Positions 9,894 through 19,260 of a DNA stretch of 64,000 nucleotides are shown piece after piece; position 1 is the stretch's first letter, and each line of letters starts with the position of its first letter. This DNA is from Lunularia cruciata. Taxonomy: Eukaryota > Streptophyta > Marchantiopsida > Lunulariales > Lunulariaceae. The notes beneath the pieces are model-generated. The model saw only the letters and a program-made list of their open reading frames with translations, did not search any database and was not told the origin of the DNA. The stretch is taken from assembly GCA_948567375.1 (NCBI GenBank), contig OX419758.1:48985001-49049000 (forward strand), written 5' to 3'. The position numbers were made by a program, and so were the translations under genes.

Positions 9894-12800
9894 ATGGGGA
9901 AACTTCCGGTTTTCTTTGGCAAGGATGGAGAAGATGTGGAGGCCTTTGTGAGAGACTTCAAGAGAGCTTGCATAGGAAACAATGAGAGGAGGAAGAATGA
10001 GTGGGCCTCATTATTACCAGATTTCTTTGAGGATGCAGCACTTACATGGTATGAGTCAGAATACCAAAAGAGAGAGAGGAGAGAGGGGGAAGAGGAGTCT
10101 TGGGAGACTTTGACTTCAGCACTCATTGAGAACTTTTTTCCTGATGAGAGTTATGAGAGATTGATGAGTGAGGTTACATTTCTCAAGCAAGGAGATGGAG
10201 AGAAAGTGAGGGTCTATGTGGAAAGAGTGGAAAAGTTGGAGTCCAGATTTCACATAGTGTTGAGGAAGGGTGGGGATGATGTGGAGACTACAATGATTGG
10301 CATAGGGGCCATGCTCACCAAGAATTTTGTGGGAGGATTGAGACCACAAATTAGAAGCAAGGTGAGATATGAGAAACCTTCTTCCAAGGTTGAAGCTATC
10401 AAGATCGCAATTCGTATGGAGGAGAGTTTGGAAGGGGATGAGAGTGATTTGGTGGTGAAGGAGGTTGTGCATCCTCCTCAAGGCTACAAGTATGGTGGAA
10501 CTTCTGATACTTTGGTGACAAGGGTTGCACCACAAGTAGAAGTTGCTCCAATTCTTGCACCTCCACCAAAAGATCCACTCCAAACCATCACAGAACAACT
10601 TGCGGATCTCAAGATCAATGTGGTGCAACTATGGGAGAAGAGAGAGGTGGATCAGAATGTAGGGAGAGGACCTAGGAGTTATGGAAACTATCCATATAGA
10701 GGAGGCCAACCAGCCAACAATTTCAATGATAGAAATTGTTTTGGTTGTGGAGGAAGAGGCCATATCCAAAGGAATTGCCCAAATTCCACTTACCATGGAG
10801 GAAGGGGTTATGAGGGAGCCAATAGAGGGAAAGAGGGAGGTAGTGAAACCCAAGTGGCTCCTAATCCCAACAAAGGTAAGGGGATAGCATCCATAGATGT
10901 GGTTGAGAGCAAGTATGAGAAGGGAGAGTGCTCAAACTCCAAGGGTCCTAATTTGGAGCTTTTGGCACAAGAGAAGAAGAGAGCTCGTTTTGCAGAGGAT
11001 GTTCACTCTTCTCAAGGATTTACTTCAAGCAAGGATACTCCTATGTCTACTAGGAGCACTCGCACCTCAACACCATCAACAACAAAGACTCCAAGGAAGA
11101 AGTTGGGGATGGAGGACTTCTTGATCTCAAAGCAACAATGGAACTACAATGTGTTGGAGGATGTTGGTAGTCACAAGGCTAACATCACAGTGGGCCAATT
11201 AATTGCTTTGAACCCTACCTTGAGAAAGGAGCTTAGAGGTGGTTTGAGTTCTACAAGGAGCAAAAAGAAGAAGAAGGCAAAAGTTCCAGTATCAATGGGG
11301 GTGGTGGATGCCAAGCCAGCACCATGGGAGGCTTGTGAACATGCCTCCAAGATTGATGTGAGAGTGAATGGTCACAACATCAAGGATGCATTGGTTGATG
11401 GAGGATCAGCAATGAATGCCATGTCAGAAAGGTTGATGAAGAAGTTGGGTATGATACCCTCAAGACCTTCAACATTTGTGGTGAGCATGGCAAACAAGCA
11501 ACAAGTTCGACCAGTAGGGGTGATGGATAAGGTGGTAGTTTCAGTTATGGGAGTTCAAAATCTCATGACTTTCCAAGTCTTGAAGGATTCAAGCTATGAC
11601 TTACTTCTTGGGAGGCCATGGTTGAGAGCAGCACGCACAACTGATCGATGGCACAAAGGGTACTTGAGGATTGGGCCATCAAACCATAGAGTCACTGTTC
11701 CTGTGACTAACACCACCAACACTTCACATTCAGATACCCCATCTCCTAATTATTGGGAATCAGATTCTGAAGAAGGAGCTTCAGGTGTGGACACAAGCAT
11801 GGAAGAGGAGACTTCCACGGAGGAAGATGAATCTGAATCTGATTCAGATGTGTATCCCTTGTGTGCTATGGATTTTGCACCTAAGCCAGAGGTTTTGAAG
11901 GACCCAGATAAATCACCATTGACACTTGACGAGGTAGAGAGAAGGTTATCTACCCTCAAGTATGGCCAAAATGTTACCAAGGAGGAGAAGGTGAGATTTG
12001 AGGAGATTTTCCGCAAGTTCATCCATGTGTTTGCTTTTAGTTACAAGGATTTGAAGGAAGTCACCTTGGAGGAGCACAAGATAGAGGTGGAGTCACATGC
12101 AAGACCAATCCGCCAAAAGCAACGTCGCATTAGCCCACCAATATCTTTGGTTGTGAAGGAGGAGATTGATAAGCTCAAGGAGGCTGGATTTATCTTTGAG
12201 GTGGAGAATTCAGAATGGGTGTCTCCAATTGTCATTGTGAAGAAAAAGAATGGCAAGCTTCGGGTATGTGTGGATTACAAGAAGCTTAATGCTGTTACCA
12301 AGAAGGACTACTACCCATTGCCATTCATTGATGAGATCTTGGAGGAGGTTGCAGGTCATGAGAGGTACAGTTTTGGAGATGGTTATAGTGGATATAACCA
12401 AATAAAGATTGCACCAGAGCATCAACAACTCACCACATTCACCACACCTTGGGGAACTTACGCTTTCAAGGTCATGCCTTTTGGGCTTTGCAATGCTCCA
12501 GCCACATTCCAACGGTTCATGAACAAGGTATTTGAACCTTTCATTGGGAAATTTGTGAGAGATTTCATTGATGACTTTTGTGTCTATGGGAGCAAGGAGG
12601 AGCACTTTGAGCACCTAATCAAAGTCTTGCAACGCTTGGATGAGGCAAATGCATCACTCAACCCAGAGAAGTGCATTTTTGGATGTGAAGAAGGTCTACT
12701 TTTGGGGCACATCATCTCCAAGGATGGAATAGCAGTTGATCCTGAGAAGGTGAGGAAAATCTCAGACCTTCCATTCCCTTCAAGCTTGACAAAGTTACGC

Positions 12801-14720
12801 CAATTCTTGGGGATGGTTGGGTACTATAGGAGGTTCATCTTCTCATTTTCCAACAAGGCTTATGCATTGACCATCTACATGAAGAAGGGTGTAGATTACA
12901 TGGTGATTTTGGAAGACAAGGAGGCTCTCAAAGCTTTTGAGGAGCTCAAGCAATCCCTTGTTGTAGCTCCAATTCTTGCTAAACCTGATTGGAGTAAGCC
13001 TTTCATCCTCTACACTGATGCTTCTAATGTAGCTATAGGATGCACTCTTAGTCAATTAGACCAAGATGGGCATGATCATCCAATAGCTTATGCTAGTAGG
13101 CAGATGGTTTCAGCAGAGAAGAACTACTCTGTCACAGAGAGAGAAGGGTTGGCAGTGATCTTTGGTCTCAAGAAGTTTAGACACTACTTGATTGGAGGGA
13201 AAGCCACAATTGTCACGGATCACAAGGCTTTGAAGTACATCTTCAACAAGCCTAATGTTGAAGGGAGACTAGCAAGGTGGATGATACTCTTGTCTGAGTA
13301 TGACTACACAATTGAGGATAGGCCAGGAAAGAAACATGCAAATGCTGATTTGTTATCTAGAGCCTATGATCATGATGGAGATGAGCCAGTAGATGATTCC
13401 TTCCCGGATGAGGAGCTCATGACAATCTCAGTCACTCAAGAGATTCCAATGGAGTACAAGGAGATTGTGGATTTTGTGACAAGAGGTAACTATCCAGAAG
13501 GGATGCATGCTAGGGAGAGGAAGGCCCTTGCAGCAAGATCTAGACCTTACACAATGGTGGAGGATATTCTTTTTCACCAAGGAGCAGATGGTCTACTTCG
13601 AAGAGCAGTGGGTAAGGAAGAGTCTATCCTACTCATAAAGGAGTTTCATGAAGGTTTAGTATGTGGAGGACACTTTGCAGGAAAGGTGACTGCTTTCAAG
13701 ATTCTAGATGCAGGTTACCATTGGAGAGGGATTTTCAAGGATTGTCTTGATTATTGCAAAACTTGTCATGTTTGTCAAGCTTTTGCTAGAAAGTCTACAT
13801 CCACTCCACCACTTAGATCAATTCCATTGCTAGGACCTTTTGAGAAGTGGGGAATTGATTTTGTAGGACCTCTCAATAGAACCCCAAGGAACAATCGGTA
13901 CATTGTGGTAGTTACTGATTACCTTACCAAGTGGGTTGAGGCTAGACCATTGAGGGACAAGAATGAAGATGAAGTGGGTAGATTTCTTTATGAACGCATT
14001 ATCACTAGGTTTGGATGCCCTTTGGAGTTGGTTTCTGATAGAGGAGGAGAGTTTACAGGAAGCATTACTACAGCCATGCTACGACATTTCTCTATCACAC
14101 ATAGAGTAACTACATCCTATAAGCCAAATTCCAATGGCTTGGCAGAGAGAACCAATCAGACCTTGTGCATGATGTTGGCCAAAGATGCAGAAATGGAGGG
14201 GGCTAAACATCATTGGGACAAGAGGATTCATGCAGTTTTGTGGGAGTATAGGACAACCATGAAGACTTCCACTGGATATTCTCCATTCCAATTGGTGTAT
14301 GGTATTGAGTCTACCTTACCTATTCACTTTGATCTTCCTACCTTCCAAAGCATTCATAAGAGATTGAAGAAAGCACAAGGAAGTGATGCAGGGAAGTCAA
14401 GGAAGGATCAACTCATGGAGTTGGAAGAGGCAAGAGCAGTTGCTATGGTTCGAGTGGAGCAAGCCCAAAGGAAACAAAAGGAGAGCTATGACAAGAGGCA
14501 AGGCAAGAAGAAGGTGGAGCCTTTCAAAGAAGGTGATTGGGTAATGTTGTTTGATTCCATTCGATTCAAGAGAGTGCAAAAGAAGTTTTTGCCTAAGTAC
14601 TTTGGACCTTTCATAGTAGAGAAGGTGTGGGGCAATTACACCTATGATCTCAAGGAGTTGGGAGGAAGACACTTTGATAGGATTAACCATGATAAGTTGA
14701 AGATGTACCATAGAAGGTAG
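9894..14720 (+). CDS. A1 gag-pol polyprotein (Ty3/gypsy)
   Basis: A single 1608-residue frame with no frameshift between gag and pol. Gag covers about residues 1-340, with a CCHC knuckle at C282/C285/H290/C295. Retropepsin-like protease: catalytic D502 in a D-G-G-S-A motif, in place of the usual D-S/T-G. Reverse transcriptase: about 740-930, with D829 and an F-I-D-D box (891-894) in place of Y-x-D-D. RNase H: D1042, E1082, D1109. Integrase: HHCC zinc finger (H1252, H1260, C1291, C1294), catalytic D1322, D1382, E1418 (D-X35-E), and a GPF motif near 1578 but no chromodomain. All catalytic residues are present, so the protein is plausibly functional. It would assemble cytoplasmic particles, copy the RNA and integrate the DNA. 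The start is the first ATG after a purine-rich leader and is shared with A2 and A'. Confidence 0.95.
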   Translation: MGKLPVFFGKDGEDVEAFVRDFKRACIGNNERRKNEWASLLPDFFEDAALTWYESEYQKRERREGEEESWETLTSALIENFFPDESYERLMSEVTFLKQGDGEKVRVYVERVEKLESRFHIVLRKGGDDVETTMIGIGAMLTKNFVGGLRPQIRSKVRYEKPSSKVEAIKIAIRMEESLEGDESDLVVKEVVHPPQGYKYGGTSDTLVTRVAPQVEVAPILAPPPKDPLQTITEQLADLKINVVQLWEKREVDQNVGRGPRSYGNYPYRGGQPANNFNDRNCFGCGGRGHIQRNCPNSTYHGGRGYEGANRGKEGGSETQVAPNPNKGKGIASIDVVESKYEKGECSNSKGPNLELLAQEKKRARFAEDVHSSQGFTSSKDTPMSTRSTRTSTPSTTKTPRKKLGMEDFLISKQQWNYNVLEDVGSHKANITVGQLIALNPTLRKELRGGLSSTRSKKKKKAKVPVSMGVVDAKPAPWEACEHASKIDVRVNGHNIKDALVDGGSAMNAMSERLMKKLGMIPSRPSTFVVSMANKQQVRPVGVMDKVVVSVMGVQNLMTFQVLKDSSYDLLLGRPWLRAARTTDRWHKGYLRIGPSNHRVTVPVTNTTNTSHSDTPSPNYWESDSEEGASGVDTSMEEETSTEEDESESDSDVYPLCAMDFAPKPEVLKDPDKSPLTLDEVERRLSTLKYGQNVTKEEKVRFEEIFRKFIHVFAFSYKDLKEVTLEEHKIEVESHARPIRQKQRRISPPISLVVKEEIDKLKEAGFIFEVENSEWVSPIVIVKKKNGKLRVCVDYKKLNAVTKKDYYPLPFIDEILEEVAGHERYSFGDGYSGYNQIKIAPEHQQLTTFTTPWGTYAFKVMPFGLCNAPATFQRFMNKVFEPFIGKFVRDFIDDFCVYGSKEEHFEHLIKVLQRLDEANASLNPEKCIFGCEEGLLLGHIISKDGIAVDPEKVRKISDLPFPSSLTKLRQFLGMVGYYRRFIFSFSNKAYALTIYMKKGVDYMVILEDKEALKAFEELKQSLVVAPILAKPDWSKPFILYTDASNVAIGCTLSQLDQDGHDHPIAYASRQMVSAEKNYSVTEREGLAVIFGLKKFRHYLIGGKATIVTDHKALKYIFNKPNVEGRLARWMILLSEYDYTIEDRPGKKHANADLLSRAYDHDGDEPVDDSFPDEELMTISVTQEIPMEYKEIVDFVTRGNYPEGMHARERKALAARSRPYTMVEDILFHQGADGLLRRAVGKEESILLIKEFHEGLVCGGHFAGKVTAFKILDAGYHWRGIFKDCLDYCKTCHVCQAFARKSTSTPPLRSIPLLGPFEKWGIDFVGPLNRTPRNNRYIVVVTDYLTKWVEARPLRDKNEDEVGRFLYERIITRFGCPLELVSDRGGEFTGSITTAMLRHFSITHRVTTSYKPNSNGLAERTNQTLCMMLAKDAEMEGAKHHWDKRIHAVLWEYRTTMKTSTGYSPFQLVYGIESTLPIHFDLPTFQSIHKRLKKAQGSDAGKSRKDQLMELEEARAVAMVRVEQAQRKQKESYDKRQGKKKVEPFKEGDWVMLFDSIRFKRVQKKFLPKYFGPFIVEKVWGNYTYDLKELGGRHFDRINHDKLKMYHRR

Positions 14721-14759
14721 AGAGACCTTCACTTTGAGGACAAAGTGAAAACTTAGTCC

Positions 14760-14768
14760 GGGGGTAAA
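14760..14768 (+). other. A1 polypurine tract
   Basis: GGGGGTAAA directly abuts the 3' LTR and is repeated exactly at 28053-28061 in A2. It is the probable plus-strand primer. Confidence 0.7.
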
Positions 14769-15447
14769 TGTAACACCCATTTGTGCATGTGTGTGGTATT
14801 GTGATATTTAGCTTGGTATTACAAGTACTTAAGAGATATTATTTATATAGAGATAAAGGATGGTTCTATATTAGTCATGGTTAGCTAAAGTTAGTCATAG
14901 CTAAGATAGATGGGACCTTACTTTAGAGGAAGTAGAAAAGATGAGCACCACTATTTTGGATTTTAGTGTGTTGACTTGGTATTATTCCTAGGTGTTTGGC
15001 TTTGGGGAAAGAGTTGAGAACTCTTGGGCCCGCAAGCCTTTTTGTTTTGGATTCTTCTTTAGTCCAAGGATAGCCCATGTGAAGGAATCCTTGCTTTAGT
15101 GGTTGGGTCAAGATAAGGGGAATATGCCCATGTGAATGGATATTCCTTTCTACTTTTTGACTTTACTTGACTTTTAGTCTAGTAACTTGAGTTACTACGG
15201 TAATTAGTAACTTTGGTACGTAACTATTTCACAAGTATATAAACAAGGGGTGAGGAGGTACTCATCATCTTTTCATTTGCAACTATCTCTCTCTCATTGA
15301 GTTCTCTAGTGAGCAATGTCTTGAGTCTTGGAGTGTTAGCCTTGGAGGAGTATGATGGAGTTGGGGTTCCTTGCCTTCTTAGTCCATGGTGCGCTACCAT
15401 AATAGCCATCAGAGGTTCATCTTGAGTGAGAGACAGGCCGGCTCACA
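14769..15447 (+). repeat. A1 3' LTR
   Basis: A complete 679-bp LTR, TGTAAC to CTCACA, about three changes from the 5' LTR. The following bases GGAC do not match the 5' target duplication GAAC, so either this end has been rearranged or the 3' flank was acquired later. Confidence 0.93.
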
Positions 15448-15724
15448 GGACCTTGTATCTACAGCTGCAGCAATTGCCTCTATCATGTAGCAGAGCATGA
15501 CAAAATAGTCTCCAAGTCCTTCGTGATGTGGTTTGTTTCTGAATAGGGGTGACAATCTTTGATTGTTCTTGTTTTGGTTAAGAGGTTCCCTTTTCTATTT
15601 TGACAACTACTTTAGTTTCACATCTTGGAAATTTCTCTTTGGTGAACTCAACTACAGATGTTTCACATGAAGTAGAGTAGGTTGGTGGGAATTGGCTCAG
15701 ATGTCTAGATGGAAAAACCGATAA
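15448..15724. other. Unassigned 277 bp between A1 3' LTR and a family E repeat
   Basis: No coding frame and no clear match to the repeat families in this window were found. A short string near its right end (CTAGATGGAAAAACC, about 15709-15723) recurs at 16541-16555 in the B1 integrase region. This may be a trace of the source locus or a coincidence. Confidence 0.4.
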
Positions 15725-16308
15725 TGTAATACTCCGAGGACAAGAGAAGAGAGAAAACACAGATTGCACACTCAAACATTCGATGCCCCAAGGGAGCACC
15801 TTCTCTTTATTATATAGGCAAAGAGGATCTCCTCCAAGGAAGCTCCACCATAGGATTAGGGACACAGATAGGTGACATGTCAGCAAGCTCCACCCTTGGA
15901 TTATTTACTTGGATAGGTGACCTGTCTGGTCTAGGTCCTGTATGGTTGGTCAAACGAGCTTTGACCGGAGGGAATCTTTTAGGGAATCTTCCTGTAGGAA
16001 TCTCAGAATCACATGAGTAAGGTACCGTTGGAAAGCTCTCAACAAGACAAACCAGGGGGGAGGGTAGGCCAGCTTTTCCTCTGTTGGGGGGGGGGGACTT
16101 TGCACATTTTCGAGGCCTAATTCATCCGTTTAGGCCTCCAAAATTGCCTTCAAAGATTTCAGGCATATTTTGGTTCCTACTCTATTAGTAGAAGTCCTCT
16201 TTTGGTGATACCTCTTTCTGATCTGTTTAGTCTATCATGTGTAACATCCTTCCAGATGTTACCAAACCAATTCTCACATTTAAATCATATGTCTAGCTAT
16301 TGGTTTAG
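15725..16308. repeat. Family E repeat, copy 3 (3' end lost)
   Basis: It starts TGTAATACTCCGAGGACAAG like copy 2 and follows copies 1 and 2 almost to their ends, but breaks off at CTAGCTATTGGTTT, before the expected ATTACA. It has a homopolymeric G run at about 16087-16095. The sequence then changes to a short palindromic stretch (AGGGTCTACCCT) before the family A LTR tip. No target duplication can be checked. Confidence 0.75.
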
Positions 16309-16320
16309 GGTCTACCCTAA

Positions 16321-16400
16321 TCCTTGCCTTCTTAGTCCATGGTGCGCTACCATAATAGCCATCAGAGGTTGATCCTGAGTGAGAGACAGGCCGGCTCACA
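16321..16400 (+). repeat. Family A LTR 3' tip (80 bp)
   Basis: The last 80 bases of the family A LTR, ending GGCCGGCTCACA, followed by GAAC (16401-16404). This GAAC matches the one before the A1 5' LTR and restores the B1 reading frame. The tip therefore marks the true right end of the original family A insertion at this site. Confidence 0.88.
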
Positions 16401-17530
16401 GAACATACACCTCAAGCCTGCACATACAAGTGCCAAGCTTGGGTCCATAGAATCATCAATGTTTGGGAGGTGGCACGACACACAATTGTGCACATGATCC
16501 TCCCAAAAAACACCATCACGTCCTTCTAACACAAGGACTCTAGATGGAAAAACCTCACGCACTCTCAAGACAGTGCAACCTATCAAAACATCAAGTGTTG
16601 TTGGTGTTGTTTGCTGTAGATATACATAGTCTCCTGGATGAAATCAATGGATCGAGGGTCTATAACCTCCTTCTTGAATGGTAGCATAGCATAAAGTATC
16701 TCTATGTTGAGAAATTGCCAAGTTCTCAAAGGCCATTGGCATCACTCTCTGAAAGATCTCTGCCCGTTGAGAACATGCACTCATCCATACATTGGGGTCA
16801 TCTAAGTCCAAAACTACAGTAGCATCTCGAGGAATGGCTGCAGGTAAATCGAGATCTTGTCCATAGAGTAGAAATTACGGAGAGAAGGATGCTAAGGAGG
16901 CTTGCCAACTGAACCAATAGCCCATGGCCAACCAAGGTAATTAGAGATCCCAAAGTGGCCTCTCTACAAACCATACTTTTGCAATCCTCTCTTCACCGTT
17001 TGAACCACTCTCTCTGCTAAGCCATCTGCCTTAGGGTGATATTGGGAGGTAGTATGGTGATCAATCAAAGCCTTGTCATACAAGACCTTAAACTCCCCCA
17101 AGAACTATGTACCTTGATCAATCAAAATCTCAGCTGGTGCACCAAAATGACTAAGAACTTGATCTTAGAATGAGTAAACTGTCCCTTCACTAGACTTGTC
17201 AAGAAGTGCCACCAACTCAATCCACTTGGAGAAGTGCTCTACCCTCACCAAAACATACCAATGATGTCTCATAGTCAGTGGTAAAGGTCCGGTGAAGTCC
17301 AAACTCCAACGGTAACTCAATCCCTTGATAGGTAATGGGTGTAATTGTGGAGTAGGAGCATTGAATGATGCTCTAACTTGGTCACAAACCACACATCTGG
17401 CAACAAACTGCTGTACCTCGGTCTACAAACTGTGCCACCAATAATGGCTCTAGAGTAAGCTATATGTACACTTTACTCCAAAATGTCCTAGCTCCTCATG
17501 AGCATGACGGACTAACTATGGTCTCTGAGA
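16401..17530 (-). pseudogene. B1 integrase (DDE core, C-terminal domain and first Cys of PHD finger)
   Basis: Minus-strand gypsy integrase. The HHCC zinc finger lies at about 17520-17385 (H-x3-L-G-H-F-G, later C-V-V-C). The core begins at S-L-D-F-T-G near 17315 (first Asp). The second Asp is in I-D-Q-G-T near 17125, and the Glu in A-D-G-L-A-E-R near 17025. The C-terminal domain follows to 16586 and beyond, with Y-I-Y preceding a V-R-E-V-F-P-S segment. It ends with R-C-M-F at the A1 insertion point. The catalytic triad is readable despite several stops and frame changes. The PHD finger continues at 7645. Its host role would be insertion of element DNA, possibly guided by the finger. Confidence 0.85.
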
Positions 17531-18128
17531 TGGAAGTGGTACTACTCGCACTCTACCATCCTCCCATACGCGCAAAAGGTGTTTTCCCTCCAATCTGAAT
17601 CATCTAGCTTGTTGAAGGACACGATCTCTCTCCTTGGCCCCAATTGTGCCACCCACAACACTAGTGCAAAGATAGTCCATCACTAAGACATCATCATGAA
17701 TGTCTCGCTGAACTGTACCAATATCTTCACTCTCTAGATCTATGATCTCAATAACTCCTCTTGTATACGCTGAGAGAGATACCACTAAAGCCTCTAAAAA
17801 TATACACAAAAAGGCCGATGCATGCCAACTTGGCACCATCTCCTCATCTATCTCACCATGCCTACGTGCTCCGGTCTGATCCTACTGGTTGGGACATGGA
17901 TTTCTACTCAACCCATATGCATCACGGTTCACTACTCCAGGTCTATGAACAACTGTGAAATCATACTCCTATAAAATCAGAGCCCATCGTGCAAGCTTCC
18001 CTAAAAGCTTTGTCGGACTCTAGCAACCACTTCAATAGCTGATGATTAGTGATGAGAGTGAATGGGTTACCAAATAGGTAACATCAGAAATGGGCTACTG
18101 CCCAAACTAGTGCTCTAAAGATAAGCTG
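17531..18128 (-). pseudogene. B1 RNase H and tether to integrase
   Basis: The minus strand gives the V-W-A-V-A-H-F segment, the G-N-P-F-T-L-I-T-N-H-Q block and W-L-L-E-S-D. Then in a shifted frame come A-R-W-A-L-I-L and V-H-R-P-G, typical of gypsy RNase H and its connection domain. The first catalytic aspartate region is absent, because the left part was removed at the fusion with methyltransferase sequence. The stretch at 17839-17600 is an unrecognised linker leading to the integrase zinc finger. Confidence 0.8.
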
Positions 18129-18520
18129 GAGAAATGGACTAATGAACCTGGAGATGTTGTAGTATCCGTAACATCTATCAAAACACACCAAAACAAGGAT
18201 CTTGAAGACCCAAACCTCTACCAGCACGTGTATTCCCCTGACATGGCCATTCAGAAATCACCAAAGTGAATGGGCCCATGTTTCTCTAGATCATGCACTC
18301 CTAGTAAGGAAATGTCTGTTGGTAACCTTCTGGTAACCTCTGACTGCTGACATCGATAATAACTCCAGATACCAATAGGCCAAGTGTGCCACATGATGTA
18401 GAGAGACTTGCCTAGCAGTCTCATCTCTCTCTACATACAAGTACCTTTGTACTTGTATACCCGCCTGTAATACCGTAACTAGTCTGGTGCTAATCCCACC
18501 AAACAACTCCAATAGACATA
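18129..18520 (-). pseudogene. B1 cytosine-5 DNA methyltransferase domain, truncated
   Basis: Minus-strand reading shows motif I (L-L-E-L-F-G-G-I-S-T-R-L, near 18515-18480), an acidic region (Y-L-Y-V-E-R-D-E) where motif II is expected, and the catalytic motif IV WPCQGNTRAGRGLGLQDP at about 18250-18200. The nucleophile Cys codon is 18243-18241. A one-base insertion just before motif IV and two stops after it inactivate this copy. Motifs VI-X, present in B2, are missing. About 70 codons past the cysteine the sequence runs straight into RNase H. The family adds a methyl group to carbon 5 of cytosine in DNA. Similarity of several ordered motifs in two independent copies makes chance unlikely. Confidence 0.85.
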
Positions 18521-19260
18521 TCTCCTCTACTGGATACTACCAAGCAATGAGTGTGGTATCCAGAGGTGTCAAAGTAATGGACTCTGGAGGCTCATCCTCA
18601 CACTCATCTCCTGATGGTACAAAGGCTCCACTCCAAGCCTACTGCACCAATTGATCTGCATGCTGCTGTAATGCCTCCTCTGAACTCCACAATTGAACAT
18701 CCAAGGTGGATGGAACAATCCCACTTGTACTCCAAATTTGAGTGATCTCCTCTGGTACTGGAGTATCCTCTGCATGGGCGTTCCTCTCCAACAAGTCACC
18801 AGGCTAAGTAACTACACCACTAAAAGCTAAAATTGATGCTGCCATGGTCTTGAACTGTAGTGAACCAAGACTACCACTACTGAAGTGTACTAGTAGGTGA
18901 CATACCCGTCCCTCACCAAACTGCCAACCTGGTCTATAGGAGAGTGTCTCCTCCCAATAGTCAATGTTGAAACCCATGGGGTATAACACTGCTCCTCCAA
19001 CTAGCACATCATATGACTCAACTATTGTCACAATAGCCTGAGCTCTCACCATTGAGCTATCAATCGGATGACCAGGCTGAACTTGGACAACAAGCTCCCC
19101 ACATATGATGTACTGTGTCAAATCACCACCTAGAGATGTTTGGATCTGAAATGGACACCTCTCCACATTGGTCTTCCGTAACTCCAGACCGACAACTATA
19201 GCCTTCCCCAACATAAGGGGTTAAGCACCAGAGTCTAACAAGACTCTTTGTGGTGTATAG
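18521..19260 (-). pseudogene. B1 protease and linker to methyltransferase
   Basis: Downstream of gag the minus strand reads a retropepsin-like motif (V-L-L-D-S-G-A near 19240, with the conserved L-M-L-G-K-A after one stop). A well-preserved segment of about 130 residues follows to 18804, including Y-D-V-L-V-G-G-A and Y-W-E-E-T-x-S-Y-R-P-G-W. The block 18803-18521 is an acidic linker ending at methyltransferase motif I. B2 has the same layout (41461-42160), so the protease-methyltransferase order is a family property. Confidence 0.8.

Larger units (their letters stand above)
7646..15447 (+). mobile_element. A1: full-length family A Ty3/gypsy retrotransposon
   Basis: A 7802-bp element with 679-bp LTRs that differ at about three positions, a tRNA-Asp-like primer site, an upstream zinc-knuckle frame, one uninterrupted 1608-residue gag-pol frame, and a polypurine tract. 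It is inserted in the PHD-finger codons of B1. The 5' flank ends in GAAC, but the 3' LTR is followed by GGAC. The matching GAAC lies at 16401, after a second LTR tip, so the right side has been rearranged. No chromodomain follows the integrase. The primer type and the DGG protease resemble the non-chromovirus Tat/Athila side of plant gypsy elements; that lineage assignment is an inference. Confidence 0.95.

Noticed and set aside
10116-10628. A 170-residue minus-strand frame opposite gag
   Set aside because: Shadow of the gag codons, with biased composition and no motif.
14500-14720. Chromodomain at the end of family A integrase
   Set aside because: Only a GPF-type motif and basic tail are present. 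The aromatic residues expected of a chromodomain are not seen.
16087-16095. Homopolymer G run as a functional G-quadruplex
   Set aside because: A single short run in one family E copy, with no set of spaced G tracts. Likely slippage or sequencing noise.
16362-16400. The last residues of the minus-strand frame ending in the LTR tip as part of the integrase
   Set aside because: Those codons belong to the family A LTR tip. The true continuation of the B1 frame lies at 7641 and below.
17600-17839. Separate minus-strand gene between RNase H and integrase of B1
   Set aside because: It reads continuously with the polyprotein linker into the integrase zinc finger, so it is part of pol.
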